Shown here piece by piece: positions 46,271-56,009 of a stretch of DNA of 64,000 nt. The position numbers and the translations under genes were made by a program. Numbering within the stretch: the first letter of the stretch is position 1; the number at the start of each line of letters is the position of its first letter. The notes under the pieces are model-generated. The model was given only the letters and a program-made list of their open reading frames with translations, did no database searches and was not told the origin of the DNA. This stretch comes from Flavobacterium anhuiense (GTDB lineage Bacteria > Bacteroidota > Bacteroidia > Flavobacteriales > Flavobacteriaceae), in contig NZ_FMVC01000004.1 in the NCBI RefSeq assembly GCF_900101855.1, positions 310,001 to 374,000 on the forward strand, given 5' to 3'.

Positions 46271-46622
46271 ACTCTAAAATGGCGTAAAGCTTAAGAAATC
46301 ACATCAATTTGAACTGAAATCCCACTGATTTAAGGCGTTTGCTATAATTATTTTAAGGGTGCAAGTTAGAGCCATTTTTTTTGCAGAACATTAAAATAAC
46401 ATTAGAATTTAGAATCATTCAAAAGTTTATAATTACATTAACAAGGCATTCTTACAGGCCTATCGGAATTATGTAAAGACAAACTACAATTCTATAACTC
46501 AGATGGCTATGGTCATTATACTTTTGGTATTCGAAAATTTGATACAATTCTTTAAAAATATATTACTAGTGTTACCGATTAAACAAATTAGATTTACAAA
46601 CCATTTAATACAGAATCAAGAG
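46271..46622. other. Intergenic region, no gene seen
   Basis: This 352-bp AT-rich gap separates two divergent genes. It holds ATG codons in frame with the DUF1810 gene (from 46503), but the sequence they add is hydrophobic and unlike the family. No TAnnTTTG box stands out and there is no obvious RNA. Confidence 0.5.
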
Positions 46623-47081
46623 ATGACTTACGCAAAAAATGATTTGACCCGATTTTTAGATGCGCAAAATAAACTTTATCTGACCGCATTATCTGAAATA
46701 AAAAAAGGTAAAAAAGAAACTCATTGGATGTGGTTTATTTTTCCGCAGATCAAAGGACTTGGTAAAAGTGCTCTTTCTGATTATTATGCCGTTGCCGACC
46801 TTAAAGAAGCAACTGAATTTTTAAATCATCCGATTTTATCGAAACATTTAATTGAGATTTCTAAACTTCTTCTGACTTTAAAAAAGAAATCTGCTGAAGG
46901 AATTTTAGGAGAACTTGGTGCCAGAAAGCTGCATTCTTCTATGAGCTTATTTGTACAGGTAGAAAATGCGCATCCTGTTTTTCAGGAAGTTTTAGATACT
47001 TTTTTCTACGGCCATTTGGATCAATTAACTTTGAATTTTACACAAAAAACTAGTGTTCTGCCAGACACAGTACTTTCTTAA
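46623..47081 (+). CDS. DUF1810 family protein
   Basis: A 152-residue cytoplasmic protein of the DUF1810 family, recognisable from LTRFLDAQNKLYLTALSEIKKGKKETHWMW and FIFPQIKGLGKS, then LNHPILSKHLIEI, and KLHSSMSLF near the C terminus. The function of the family is not established. The ATG at 46623 is chosen because it matches the family start. The gene stands alone and is followed by a bidirectional terminator. Confidence 0.88.
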   Translation: MTYAKNDLTRFLDAQNKLYLTALSEIKKGKKETHWMWFIFPQIKGLGKSALSDYYAVADLKEATEFLNHPILSKHLIEISKLLLTLKKKSAEGILGELGARKLHSSMSLFVQVENAHPVFQEVLDTFFYGHLDQLTLNFTQKTSVLPDTVLS

Positions 47082-47093
47082 TATTCTTAGAAC

Positions 47094-47128
47094 AAAAAAG
47101 GGAATAGCTCGTAAACTATTCCCTTTTT
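47094..47128. terminator. Bidirectional terminator between the DUF1810 gene and dsbD
   Basis: AAAAAGGGAATAG and CTATTCCCTTTTT form a 13-bp stem with an 8-nt loop. T-runs on both strands would end both convergent transcripts. Confidence 0.8.
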
Positions 47129-47169
47129 GATTAACAACATAATTATAAATAAAGCACAAACCCTGAACT

Positions 47170-49212
47170 TTAACTTTTCTCAAAATTTGAAACGCCTTTT
47201 TTAAGCCAATTCAAATATTCTTCGATATCTGGATTATAAGCTGAAGTTTCGTTGAGCGTCTCTCCGTTATGATCTACCAGAACATAAAATGGCTGTGCGT
47301 TGGTTTTGTAGGTCAGCGTTTGGAATTCGCTCCATTTTTGACCAATATATTTTAATTTTTTTCCTGTTATCTGAGAAGTGACCTGCTCGCTCGGATTCAG
47401 TTCTCTTTTATCATCTACATAAAGCGAAATTAAAACCAAATCACCTTTTAAGATTTTCTGCACCTTTTCGTCAGACCAAACATTATCTTCCATCTTACGG
47501 CAGTTTACACAAGCATGACCAGTAAAGTCTATCATAACCGGTTTCCCTATTTTTTTGGCATATTGCATACCCAAATCATAATCGGTAAAAGCCATAATAT
47601 TATGCGGACCAAGCTCTGCTCCTTCTGGAAGATTTTGTGTTATTTCTTTTGAAGCGGCATTATTCAATCCGTTCGGAATTTCGCTGTAATGCATTGGCGG
47701 AGGAAAACCACTGATCATTTTAAGCGGAGCGCCCCAAATGCCTGGAATTAGATAAATGGTAAAAGCCAAAACCACAACGCCTAATCCTAATCTTCCAACG
47801 CTTATATTAGAAACCGGACTATCATGCGGCAATTGAATTTTTCCGAACAAATAAAAAGCCAGTGTTCCAAAAATGGCAATCCAAATTGCTAGAAAAGTTT
47901 CTCTTTCCAGCCAATGCAATTGCAGGACCAAATCGGCATTAGATAAAAACTTAAACGCCAAAGCCATTTCTAAAAAACCTAAAAATACTTTAACCGAATT
48001 TAACCATCCGCCTGATTTTGGAAGCGAATTTAGCCAGCCCGGAAAAGCGGCAAATAAAGTAAAGGGCAAAGCCAAAGCCAGAGAAAAACCAAACATTCCG
48101 ACAAACGGAGCAATTCCGCCACGAGAAGCCGCCTCTACTAATAATGTTCCCACAATTGGTCCTGTGCAAGAAAAAGAAACAATTGCCAAAGCCAAAGCCA
48201 TAAATAATATTCCGACAATTCCGCCTCTATCTGCTTGCGAATCTACTTTGTTTGCCCATGCATTAGGCAACATAATTTCGAATGCGCCTAAAAATGAAAA
48301 CGCAAAAATCATTAAAAGCACAAAAAAGATCAGATTAAACCAAACGTTTGTAGAAAGCGCATTGAGCGAATCTGCTCCAAAAGCCCAAGTCACAATGGCG
48401 CCCAAAAAAATATAAATCGCAATAATGGCAATTCCGTAAAAAACGGCTTTTCTAATTCCTTGCGATTTGGTTTTGCTTTGTTTGGTAAAAAAACTCACCG
48501 TCATCGGAATCATTGGAAAAACGCAAGGCGTTAACAAGGCTGCAAATCCAGAAAAAAACGACAATAAAAAAATCGTCCACAAACTTCTGGATTCTGCTTT
48601 TGGTTCGCCTTTTTTGATTTCTTTTTTAGGCGCATTTACAATTTCTGTAGGAACGATTTCTTCCGTTTTTTCTTTTATTTCAGTAACCGAAGAATCTATT
48701 GTTTCTGTTTTTACTTCTTCTTTTACTGCTGCTTCTATTAAAGTCTTCGCTTTCGCGGAAGGGCTAATGGAAAATTCTAATTCATCTGAACTTGGCGGAA
48801 GGCAGTTTTCATCATTACAAACCATGAATTCAACTTCGGCTTTGATTTTGAAAGGTTTGGATGAAAGTATTTTAATGCGTTGTCTAAAAGTGGTTTCTTT
48901 TTCAAAAAACTTAATCTGCATCTTGAAAACAGGATCGCTAACCGTTTTTCCCTTTTCTTCTTTTACAACATCTGTTAACTGAAAATCTGCGCTTTTTATA
49001 AAATTAAAATGAGTTGGAATCGGTCCTCCGTCTGAAACTTCCTGACTGTATAAATGCCAACCCGATTCTATAATGGCTTTTGCCTGCAATTCATATTCAG
49101 TATCTGAAATTTTCTCGACACTGGTTTTCCATTTTATGGGATTGTATATCTGAGCCTTTACGAATATGGAAAACAGCAGGAAAAAGCCCAGTAAAAAAAT
49201 ATTCTTTTTCAT
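47170..49212 (-). CDS. dsbD: Thiol:disulfide interchange protein DsbD
   Basis: A 680-residue membrane protein that carries electrons from cytoplasmic thioredoxin to the periplasm. It has a signal peptide (1-20) and an N-terminal alpha-type domain (about 25-155) with a Cys pair region (MVCNDENCLPPSSD). A charged linker follows. The membrane domain (about 210-510) carries the first redox Cys in LLTPCVFPMIPMT and the second in VSFSCTGPIVGTLL. The C-terminal thioredoxin domain has C568-V-N-C571 (TGHACVNCRKME). It is the full three-domain form. It is separated by terminators from the downstream and upstream genes, but could supply reductant to the secreted thioredoxin-like proteins encoded just upstream. 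Confidence 0.94.
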   Translation of the reverse strand: MKKNIFLLGFFLLFSIFVKAQIYNPIKWKTSVEKISDTEYELQAKAIIESGWHLYSQEVSDGGPIPTHFNFIKSADFQLTDVVKEEKGKTVSDPVFKMQIKFFEKETTFRQRIKILSSKPFKIKAEVEFMVCNDENCLPPSSDELEFSISPSAKAKTLIEAAVKEEVKTETIDSSVTEIKEKTEEIVPTEIVNAPKKEIKKGEPKAESRSLWTIFLLSFFSGFAALLTPCVFPMIPMTVSFFTKQSKTKSQGIRKAVFYGIAIIAIYIFLGAIVTWAFGADSLNALSTNVWFNLIFFVLLMIFAFSFLGAFEIMLPNAWANKVDSQADRGGIVGILFMALALAIVSFSCTGPIVGTLLVEAASRGGIAPFVGMFGFSLALALPFTLFAAFPGWLNSLPKSGGWLNSVKVFLGFLEMALAFKFLSNADLVLQLHWLERETFLAIWIAIFGTLAFYLFGKIQLPHDSPVSNISVGRLGLGVVVLAFTIYLIPGIWGAPLKMISGFPPPMHYSEIPNGLNNAASKEITQNLPEGAELGPHNIMAFTDYDLGMQYAKKIGKPVMIDFTGHACVNCRKMEDNVWSDEKVQKILKGDLVLISLYVDDKRELNPSEQVTSQITGKKLKYIGQKWSEFQTLTYKTNAQPFYVLVDHNGETLNETSAYNPDIEEYLNWLKKGVSNFEKS

Positions 49213-49230
49213 GGGTAAAAATCTTTAAAA

Positions 49231-49260
49231 AGAGGGTTGAATAGCAAAAAACAACCCTCT
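49231..49260 (-). terminator. Terminator of the long SusC/M16 operon
   Basis: AGAGGGTTG (49231-49239) pairs with CAACCCTCT (49252-49260). On the minus strand TTTTTAAAG follows. It lies about 100 bp after the M16 stop and just ahead of dsbD. Confidence 0.7.
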
Positions 49261-49357
49261 AAGTAATCCGCTATACAAACTAAATTGCTTACTAATTCAA
49301 AATACTATTTGATAGGGAAATACAAATTAAACTCTAGTAAATAAAAATTGGGTCAGA

Positions 49358-52174
49358 TTATTTTAATGGTTTGAAAACGATCTCATAAGAATCTGCTTTG
49401 TTCAAAAATGAATTGGCAAATTCTTGAATGTCTTTTGCAGTAATGCTTTTTACAATATCAACATAAGTTGCAGGATCATTCATATCGTAATTGTTCTCGA
49501 AATAATTATAAATCAAGTTCATACTATAACTGTTGAAGTTTTTGCTATCTTCTCTAGATTTCAAATAATTTGTTCTTGTCTTTTCGATATCTTCAGCAGC
49601 AATTTCTCCTTTCTTGATTTTATCAATTTCCTGATAGACAATTGGCAGCAAATGTTCGACTTTATCAGCATCGCAATCAAAATTAACCTGAAGATTTACT
49701 TTAGAAATTGGAAGTTTATCAACATTTGCATTTACATGCGCGCCGTAAGTTCCGCCTTCTTTTTCACGCAGACTTTCAGTATAACGCAAGGTTAATATAT
49801 CGGCCAAATAAGAAGTTAGAATCCTATTTTTTTGATTAAAAGCGTACTCTTTAGAAAATGCAATTCGAACAGAACTTTTTGGAGTTTCCATTTTGATGAA
49901 AACATCTTTATCAATTTTATTTGATGTCCATTTCGGAACTTGTTTTTTGAATTTTTCCTTACGTTTAATTCCATTTATACTAGCGATATATTTTTCTAAT
50001 AATGGTTTTAAAACTTCTGGCGAAACATCTCCAACAATATAAAATTCAAAATTTGAAACATCTGCAAAACGATCCAAATAGAAAGCTTTCATTTTATCAA
50101 AAGATAAATCGTCGATATATTTTTGATTGAATGGCTGTACTCTCGGGTTGTTTTTTCCATAAACCACAGCTGTTAAACTGTCGTCCATTTTTGCATTGAT
50201 ATCATTTGCTCTATTTTTAAGCGAATTTTGTAATCTTTGCTTTAACAATGCATACATCTGATTATCAAATCTTGGCTGTACAAAACGCAAATGAACCAAT
50301 TGCATCATCGTTTCAATATCTTTTACGTTTGCAGAACCTGAAACGGTTTCTTTAAGCGAACTAATGCTTACAGAAGAATTGGCAATTTTTCCTTTTAAAA
50401 CTTTATCTAAATCAACATTCGAAAGTTCGCCAACTCCAGACATCATTGCTAAAGTTGTAGTACGCCCAATTGACGGAAGATCTTGCGGTTCGTACAATGA
50501 AGTTCCTCCAAAACTTTCAGCTTTAAGCTCCACTTCTTTTTTGTTTTTATCGGCAAATTTGTAATGCACTTTTACGCCATTGCTCAATACAAAAGTGGTT
50601 GCATCGATTGCAGTTTCTTTTTTCTCCGAAACAATTTTTCCAGAATTGATTTTCAGATTTCCTAAAAGTGTTTTTCCTTCAAAAGTATCCACATAAGGCT
50701 GTAACGATGCATCGTTTTCTGCTTTCTGAATAATATCAAAAGCTTTTTCTTGAGTTAAATTATTTTCGTTTTCTACACCTGTAACCGCTACCACACGATT
50801 TTGCGCTGTATATAATTTACTAATTTGCTCTTGAAGAATTTTCGTGTCCACATTTTTCAAAATGCTTTTTACCATTTCAAATTCTGCTTTTGGGTCGGCA
50901 ATTACTTCGTGATTCAAATAATCGTCTTTTACCATTCCGATAACTTGTTTATGCGGAATCTCATTTAGTTTGTCTAAATAGTTTTCATAACTCGAGATAT
51001 TTTCTGTAATGGCTCTTTCGATTTCTCCTTTAGAAAAACCAAATTTATACGCACGAACCCATTCGTTCATTACCATCGCAAAAGCTTCAGCTTGTTTTTC
51101 TGGTTTCGGAGAAACGTTCAAAATCCACATATCATTCAAACGCGTGTAGTTTTGATATCCGATTGATGCACTTTTAAAAGGGCATTCTTGTTTCTGCGCC
51201 ATTTCTGCCAAACGATTATTTAAAATAGAAAAAGCAAGGCTTCTTTGTGTCGATTTCTCTAATTCTGCATAATCATTCGTCGATTTTTCGGCTGTATGGC
51301 GAATCATAAAACTTATGTTTGAAGCCGAAATTTCTTTGTCTAAAGCCAGTTTAAAAGTTGGTTCTACTCTTTCTGGAATGGCAATTTCAAAACGTTTTTT
51401 AGGATTTACAGGTTTCGGAATATCTGCAAAAAGCTTCTTGATTTTTGCTTCGATTTCGTCTGCATTGATATCTCCCACAATTGCGATTGCCTGCAAATCT
51501 GGACGATACCAATCTTTATAAAAATCTTTTAAAACCTGATATTTAAAGTTTTTAATGATTTCCATATCACCAATTGGCATACGGTCTGCATACAATGAAT
51601 TGTTGTAATAATACGGCGCCAGCTGATTGTAAATTCTAGCTCTTGCATTTTGTCTTGTACGCCATTCTTCGGTAATCACGCCACGTTCGGCATCGATTTC
51701 TTCATCTGTTAGAGATAAAAAATTTGACCAATCGTGCAAAACCAATAAACAAGTATCGACAACTCCGCCATCTTTTGACGGAATATTATCTAGATTGTAA
51801 ACCGTTTCGTCTGTGCTTGTGTAAGCGTTGATATTTTTCCCGAAAACGGCACCTTGTTTTTGAAGCGTATTCAAGATTCCTTTTCCTTCAAAATGTTTCG
51901 TTCCATTAAACGCCATGTGTTCCAAGAAATGCGCCAGACCTTTCTGCTGATCGTTTTCTAAAATCGAACCAACATTCTGAATGATATAGTAACTTGCCGT
52001 ATTTTTATTGACATCTGTCGGATAAATATAATACGTCATTCCGTTTGGTAGCACTCCCTTTTTTATTTTCTGGTTGACCGCAATTGGTTCTGTTGCTTTA
52101 AAGTTTTGCGCTTGCGCGAAAGTTAAACTTCCGATAAAAAGAAGTAAAACTGATATTTTTTTGCTGTATTTCAT
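49358..52174 (-). CDS. Secreted M16-family metallopeptidase (PqqL/insulinase-like)
   Basis: A 938-residue periplasmic zinc peptidase with a signal peptide (1-22) and two M16 halves. The N-terminal half has the inverted zinc motif H82-F-L-E85-H86 (AHFLEHMAFNGTKHF) and a downstream Glu region (DAERGVITEEWRTR). The C-terminal half (about 520-930) lacks the motif, as usual, and holds the RYTESLREKEGGTYG substrate block. E. coli PqqL, of the same type, processes siderophore-bearing proteins in the periplasm; here the substrate is probably whatever the linked SusCD pair imports. It is the last gene of the operon, 11 bp after the TlpA-like gene. Confidence 0.93.
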   Translation of the reverse strand: MKYSKKISVLLLFIGSLTFAQAQNFKATEPIAVNQKIKKGVLPNGMTYYIYPTDVNKNTASYYIIQNVGSILENDQQKGLAHFLEHMAFNGTKHFEGKGILNTLQKQGAVFGKNINAYTSTDETVYNLDNIPSKDGGVVDTCLLVLHDWSNFLSLTDEEIDAERGVITEEWRTRQNARARIYNQLAPYYYNNSLYADRMPIGDMEIIKNFKYQVLKDFYKDWYRPDLQAIAIVGDINADEIEAKIKKLFADIPKPVNPKKRFEIAIPERVEPTFKLALDKEISASNISFMIRHTAEKSTNDYAELEKSTQRSLAFSILNNRLAEMAQKQECPFKSASIGYQNYTRLNDMWILNVSPKPEKQAEAFAMVMNEWVRAYKFGFSKGEIERAITENISSYENYLDKLNEIPHKQVIGMVKDDYLNHEVIADPKAEFEMVKSILKNVDTKILQEQISKLYTAQNRVVAVTGVENENNLTQEKAFDIIQKAENDASLQPYVDTFEGKTLLGNLKINSGKIVSEKKETAIDATTFVLSNGVKVHYKFADKNKKEVELKAESFGGTSLYEPQDLPSIGRTTTLAMMSGVGELSNVDLDKVLKGKIANSSVSISSLKETVSGSANVKDIETMMQLVHLRFVQPRFDNQMYALLKQRLQNSLKNRANDINAKMDDSLTAVVYGKNNPRVQPFNQKYIDDLSFDKMKAFYLDRFADVSNFEFYIVGDVSPEVLKPLLEKYIASINGIKRKEKFKKQVPKWTSNKIDKDVFIKMETPKSSVRIAFSKEYAFNQKNRILTSYLADILTLRYTESLREKEGGTYGAHVNANVDKLPISKVNLQVNFDCDADKVEHLLPIVYQEIDKIKKGEIAAEDIEKTRTNYLKSREDSKNFNSYSMNLIYNYFENNYDMNDPATYVDIVKSITAKDIQEFANSFLNKADSYEIVFKPLK

Positions 52175-52185
52175 AAAGCTATTAA

Positions 52186-53568
52186 TTAACCTTTCAATAA
52201 TTTATCCAGTTGCACTCTCAACTCTGGATTTGACGGACGAAGCGCATCGGCATTGATAATATTTCCTTTTGTGTCAAACAATAAAAATCTTGGAATCGCA
52301 TTTACGTCATAATTTTTTGCCACATCAGAACCAAAATCTTTATCGGCCATTAATTGAATCCCTTTTAATTGTTCTTTAGTAACAAAATCTTTCCATTTTT
52401 GTGCGTCTTTTGGTTTATCCAATGAAAGACTTACAAAAACGATATTTTTTCCGTGATAATCTTCCTCGATTTTTTTCATGTGTGGAATCTCTGCTTTACA
52501 AGGTCCGCACCAAGTTGCCCACAAATCGATGTACACAAATTTACCTTTAAAATCTGAAAACGAAACTGGTTTATCGTTGATGTCTTTATAAGTAAAATCC
52601 AATCCTTTTTGCCCCACATTTTTATGAAGTACTTTTTCATATTCTAATAAAAATGCTTTACTCGCGTCAGAAACCATAAAAGGTTTAATGCTTGGCGCAA
52701 TTTTTTCGTATTCTTCAATTTTCATTCTTGAAGTTGCCACTTCTTCGCGAAGGTATGCATCTTTTAAAGCTGGGTCTGTAATATGAGTAATTGATTCTGT
52801 TAAGTCCAAACGTTTTGGTTTCTCACCACCATTAATGCTTACATAGAAAAAATAATTGGTCATCAAAGAAACTCCATTCGCTAATTTTAACAAATCTGGA
52901 TCTGTAAACTTTTTGTCTGCCATCCAAGTTTTAATCACTGCCGGACGATCGTCTTTGTCTGGAAACACAGATCTTGGCATTCTGAAAAAAGTATAAGTCA
53001 ATTCTTCAACATCTGTTGCAACGGCCAATTTTAGTAGTTTATTGAAATTCGCATCTTTGGTTTTAATTGATTTTGAAAATTCATCTGCTTTAGCAATGCC
53101 TTTATCAATGAATGGATAAAATTCTACATACGATACATTTTCACCCAAACGGGCAAATGGCGCAAATTCGTTATAGATTTCGTTTGCTTTTTGCACCAAA
53201 GCATTTTGTCCGATATTCTTTCCGCTTAAAACATAATTGGTTTTATTAACCACAAGATTAATATCTAATTTTGGTTCTAAATACAAACGAATTAATTGGT
53301 TTCTGCTTTTAAATTGTCCATAGTCAACATAATAAAAGCCAGCAGCTGAAACTGGTGTCATAAAGCCAAATTCCCCCAGTGAATTGACTTTTGCGGTAGC
53401 AGCAACGACTGGCTTTCCTTCTTCGACATTGTAAAGTGTTACCTCTTTTGCTTTGAAATCTGGAATCGTAATTGTTCCTCTGATTACTGCGTATTCCGAA
53501 AGATTGGCAGCAAAGCTCATTTGAACCGTAATGAAGGTCAAAATGAAATAAAAAATGTGTTTTTTCAT
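52186..53568 (-). CDS. TlpA-like thiol-disulfide oxidoreductase
   Basis: A 460-residue secreted protein. After the signal peptide (1-20) come a beta-rich domain (about 25-125) and a helical middle region. The C-terminal TlpA/AhpC-type thioredoxin domain (about 320-460) carries C354-G-P-C357 (DLWATWCGPCKAEIPHMKK) and the cis-Pro block NAIPRFLLFD. Such proteins are common beside SusCD pairs in Bacteroidota. The role is probably reduction of disulfides in imported cargo. It lies 27 bp after the retropepsin-like gene and is likely co-transcribed. Confidence 0.92.
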   Translation of the reverse strand: MKKHIFYFILTFITVQMSFAANLSEYAVIRGTITIPDFKAKEVTLYNVEEGKPVVAATAKVNSLGEFGFMTPVSAAGFYYVDYGQFKSRNQLIRLYLEPKLDINLVVNKTNYVLSGKNIGQNALVQKANEIYNEFAPFARLGENVSYVEFYPFIDKGIAKADEFSKSIKTKDANFNKLLKLAVATDVEELTYTFFRMPRSVFPDKDDRPAVIKTWMADKKFTDPDLLKLANGVSLMTNYFFYVSINGGEKPKRLDLTESITHITDPALKDAYLREEVATSRMKIEEYEKIAPSIKPFMVSDASKAFLLEYEKVLHKNVGQKGLDFTYKDINDKPVSFSDFKGKFVYIDLWATWCGPCKAEIPHMKKIEEDYHGKNIVFVSLSLDKPKDAQKWKDFVTKEQLKGIQLMADKDFGSDVAKNYDVNAIPRFLLFDTKGNIINADALRPSNPELRVQLDKLLKG

Positions 53569-53595
53569 TGTTTCTTTGTTTTTTGGTTGATAGTT

Positions 53596-55068
53596 TTAAA
53601 TTGAAATTCGCATAGATTGATCGCCTTGTTCTATAATGAAGTCTTTGCTTTCTTTTGTTTCTTTTAATTGTTTCAGATTTTCAGGCTTCAGTAAATCTTT
53701 TGCCTCAAAATCATTAATCTGTGTGACTTTTGCACCAATTTTGACTTTTTTCAAATCCTCATTTTCCTGATCTATAATTCTCTTTACCAGAAGATTTTGG
53801 TTTTCATCAAAATCTAAATCAAGTCCACTTAAATAGAAAGAAGACATTTTTTTGAAATTCTTATTCGGTTCCAAATACACCGTTTTATGCAAAAGATCAA
53901 TGGTAAAATTGAAACGTTTTATTAAATCAATTCCGAGTGATCCATCAGCGAAGGCCCAGCTTTTATTGGCTTCGTCATATTCCTGCAAGGCAATTGTTAC
54001 GTTCGGAAAATTGTTTCCGTTGATCGCAACATTTGGAATGGCACCACCGACAATTTTGGTTTGTTTTCCTAAACTGAAATTAACAGAGTTGTATTCGGTT
54101 TTTAGACTTGCTTCGAGATTGTTTTTATGATTGAAAGGTCCGTAAGCTATAAGATCGTAACCTGCCCCAGTATCAAAAGTGAAACTGCCTTCGACTGTTT
54201 TTTTATCTTCAAAAGTCAGATTCATTTTTACTACCGGAAGTCCCGATTTATAATCAAAAACCAATGGCTTTGCTTTTCCCCAATACTTAAAATTTCCGAA
54301 ATTATACAAGTCAATCGTCATCGTGTCAAAGTTGACCGACGTGATAAAATTTCTCAACAAGTTTGCACCAAACAATCCGTCATAAACTCCATGTTTCGGA
54401 AAAATAACCAAACCTTGATTCTTTAGAACTTGATCGCCAATATAAATAGTATTATCCGCAGAATACTGCACTTGCTGACTTCCGCCAACTACAGATGCCG
54501 ATTTACTTTTGGTAACAACAACGCCTGCTTTGTAGGCGCTGTCTGGATTGAGCGCCATTCCGTCTGCACCTGTGTCAAAAAGCATTAAAAACTCACGATC
54601 GGCTTTGTTTAGTTTTATTTTAATGGCGATTCCGTTTTCGATAATTTCAAACGGAATGCTTGCCACTTCTTTTACTTGCGCGTGTCGGTCAACTTTGTAT
54701 AAAGAATCGAAAAAAGTCACGTACAGCATTTTATTTTCTGAGTTGAAGACGATTTGAGACGGCTTTTTTTCTTTTCCTTTAAAACAAAAATCTACCAAGA
54801 CAAAAGTTTCATTTTTAATCGACACAGATTTTGCAACCTGAATAGAATCTAAAGCCGGAAATGCTTTGAAAATACCATTCAGATAAAATTCGTTTGAAGA
54901 AGAATCTCCAACGCCAACAGTAAATTGCGGCGCCAGAAGATCTTTCATTTCGGCAAAACTCTTGTTCTGAAAAGCTTTTTCGAAAGTTTTAATAGATTTC
55001 TGAATGTTGTTTTGAGCATGAATTGTACAGCCAAAAATCAGTACTAAAAAGAAAAGTATCTTTTTCAT
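53596..55068 (-). CDS. Retropepsin-like aspartyl protease with duplicated DTG motif and C-terminal PDZ-like region
   Basis: A 490-residue secreted protein with a signal peptide (1-18) and an alpha/beta N-terminal domain (about 22-125) of NTF2/DUF3887-like appearance. Two aspartyl-protease-like lobes follow, with D165-T-G (LMLFDTGADG) and D299-T-G (FTFDTGAGYD), each followed by a hydrophobic-Gly block (YDGLFGANLL and DGSLGIDLI). The C terminus (about 420-490) looks PDZ-like (IGAKVTQINDFEAKDLL). Having two DTG sites in one chain resembles a pepsin-like bilobal arrangement, although the family is PF13650. It is 5 bp after the thioredoxin gene. Catalysis is plausible but not proven. Confidence 0.86.
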   Translation of the reverse strand: MKKILFFLVLIFGCTIHAQNNIQKSIKTFEKAFQNKSFAEMKDLLAPQFTVGVGDSSSNEFYLNGIFKAFPALDSIQVAKSVSIKNETFVLVDFCFKGKEKKPSQIVFNSENKMLYVTFFDSLYKVDRHAQVKEVASIPFEIIENGIAIKIKLNKADREFLMLFDTGADGMALNPDSAYKAGVVVTKSKSASVVGGSQQVQYSADNTIYIGDQVLKNQGLVIFPKHGVYDGLFGANLLRNFITSVNFDTMTIDLYNFGNFKYWGKAKPLVFDYKSGLPVVKMNLTFEDKKTVEGSFTFDTGAGYDLIAYGPFNHKNNLEASLKTEYNSVNFSLGKQTKIVGGAIPNVAINGNNFPNVTIALQEYDEANKSWAFADGSLGIDLIKRFNFTIDLLHKTVYLEPNKNFKKMSSFYLSGLDLDFDENQNLLVKRIIDQENEDLKKVKIGAKVTQINDFEAKDLLKPENLKQLKETKESKDFIIEQGDQSMRISI

Positions 55069-55073
55069 TTCGA

Positions 55074-55943
55074 TTACTTGTGCGAAGCCGAAGGATTAAC
55101 TACCACTTTTTCTACTCCAAAATCTTTTAATAAAATACCCGAATATTTGGCGAATTCTTCTGGCGTATAGAGTTCTTTAGATTCATTTACTAATTCTGTA
55201 AATCCTTTTAAATCGTTCTTTTTTTCGAATTCTTTTTTCTTGCGCTGTAAAATGGAAAATACGTGTGTTGTCACATTCCATGTTCCGTAATCTTTCGCCA
55301 GTTTTTTACTATTGAAAAGAAATGCATCATCATATTGTTTTCCAACTCGCAATCCAGTAACAATTACAAAAGAAATTTCATCAGAAGAATCTTTAGATTT
55401 TAAATATGTATCGATCACATCGAAAGGAACATTTCTTTTTCCGTTTAAATACGCTTGTTTGTAAAAATCAGGATAATCATTTTCATTGATTTCAGGACTA
55501 TACTTTTTGAAAATCCCTTTTTTAGCCGCTTCTTTTGCGTTTTGAAGTAAAGCTGTAAATTGCTCTACGTTATGAAAACCGCCTGCAATGTCAATTATTT
55601 TTCCGTCGGCATTCATCAATAAAAAAGTTGGAAATCCGGTAACGCCATATTTCATGCATAGCTTTTTACCGATTTCTTCTTTCAAAATATCTGATTTGAA
55701 AATGACAAAATCAGCGTTTAAAAGTGCTGTTACTTTTGGATCAGGAAACACTTCTTTGTCCATTTGCGCGCATGGCATACAGCCTGTAAAATACAAATCG
55801 ACAAAAATTAATTTTTTCTCTGTTTGCGCTTGTTTTTTAGCTTGTTCCCAACTTTCTTGAGTGGATTGCGCTTGTGCTTTTAAGGCAATAGATGGACAGG
55901 CAAGCAGCAAAACTGCGCTTGCGATTCTAAAAAATCGTTTCAT
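55074..55943 (-). CDS. Secreted thioredoxin-family protein (CMPC)
   Basis: A 289-residue protein with a signal peptide (about 1-25). Its thioredoxin domain (about 28-135) has an active site C55-M-P-C58 (FTGCMPCAQMDKEVF) and the cis-Pro block GVTGFPTFLLMNADG. A helical C-terminal domain (about 145-280) follows. The CMPC pair is unlike the CGPC of the linked TlpA-like protein, so the two may differ in potential. It is positioned between the PKD-like lipoprotein and the aspartyl protease. Confidence 0.9.
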   Translation of the reverse strand: MKRFFRIASAVLLLACPSIALKAQAQSTQESWEQAKKQAQTEKKLIFVDLYFTGCMPCAQMDKEVFPDPKVTALLNADFVIFKSDILKEEIGKKLCMKYGVTGFPTFLLMNADGKIIDIAGGFHNVEQFTALLQNAKEAAKKGIFKKYSPEINENDYPDFYKQAYLNGKRNVPFDVIDTYLKSKDSSDEISFVIVTGLRVGKQYDDAFLFNSKKLAKDYGTWNVTTHVFSILQRKKKEFEKKNDLKGFTELVNESKELYTPEEFAKYSGILLKDFGVEKVVVNPSASHK

Positions 55944-56009
55944 AAAATGTGGGTTATTCAGCCGAATGAATTTTAAAAATTCATTCGGCTTTGAGTTATC
56001 AATTTTTAA

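Noticed and set aside
46503..46622. Longer DUF1810 protein starting at 46503
   Set aside because: The added 40 residues are hydrophobic and the family begins at the Met encoded at 46623.
47873..48415. A 180-residue frame opposite dsbD
   Set aside because: It lies wholly antisense to the conserved DsbD membrane domain and shows only composition-driven Lys/Asn/Pro sequence.
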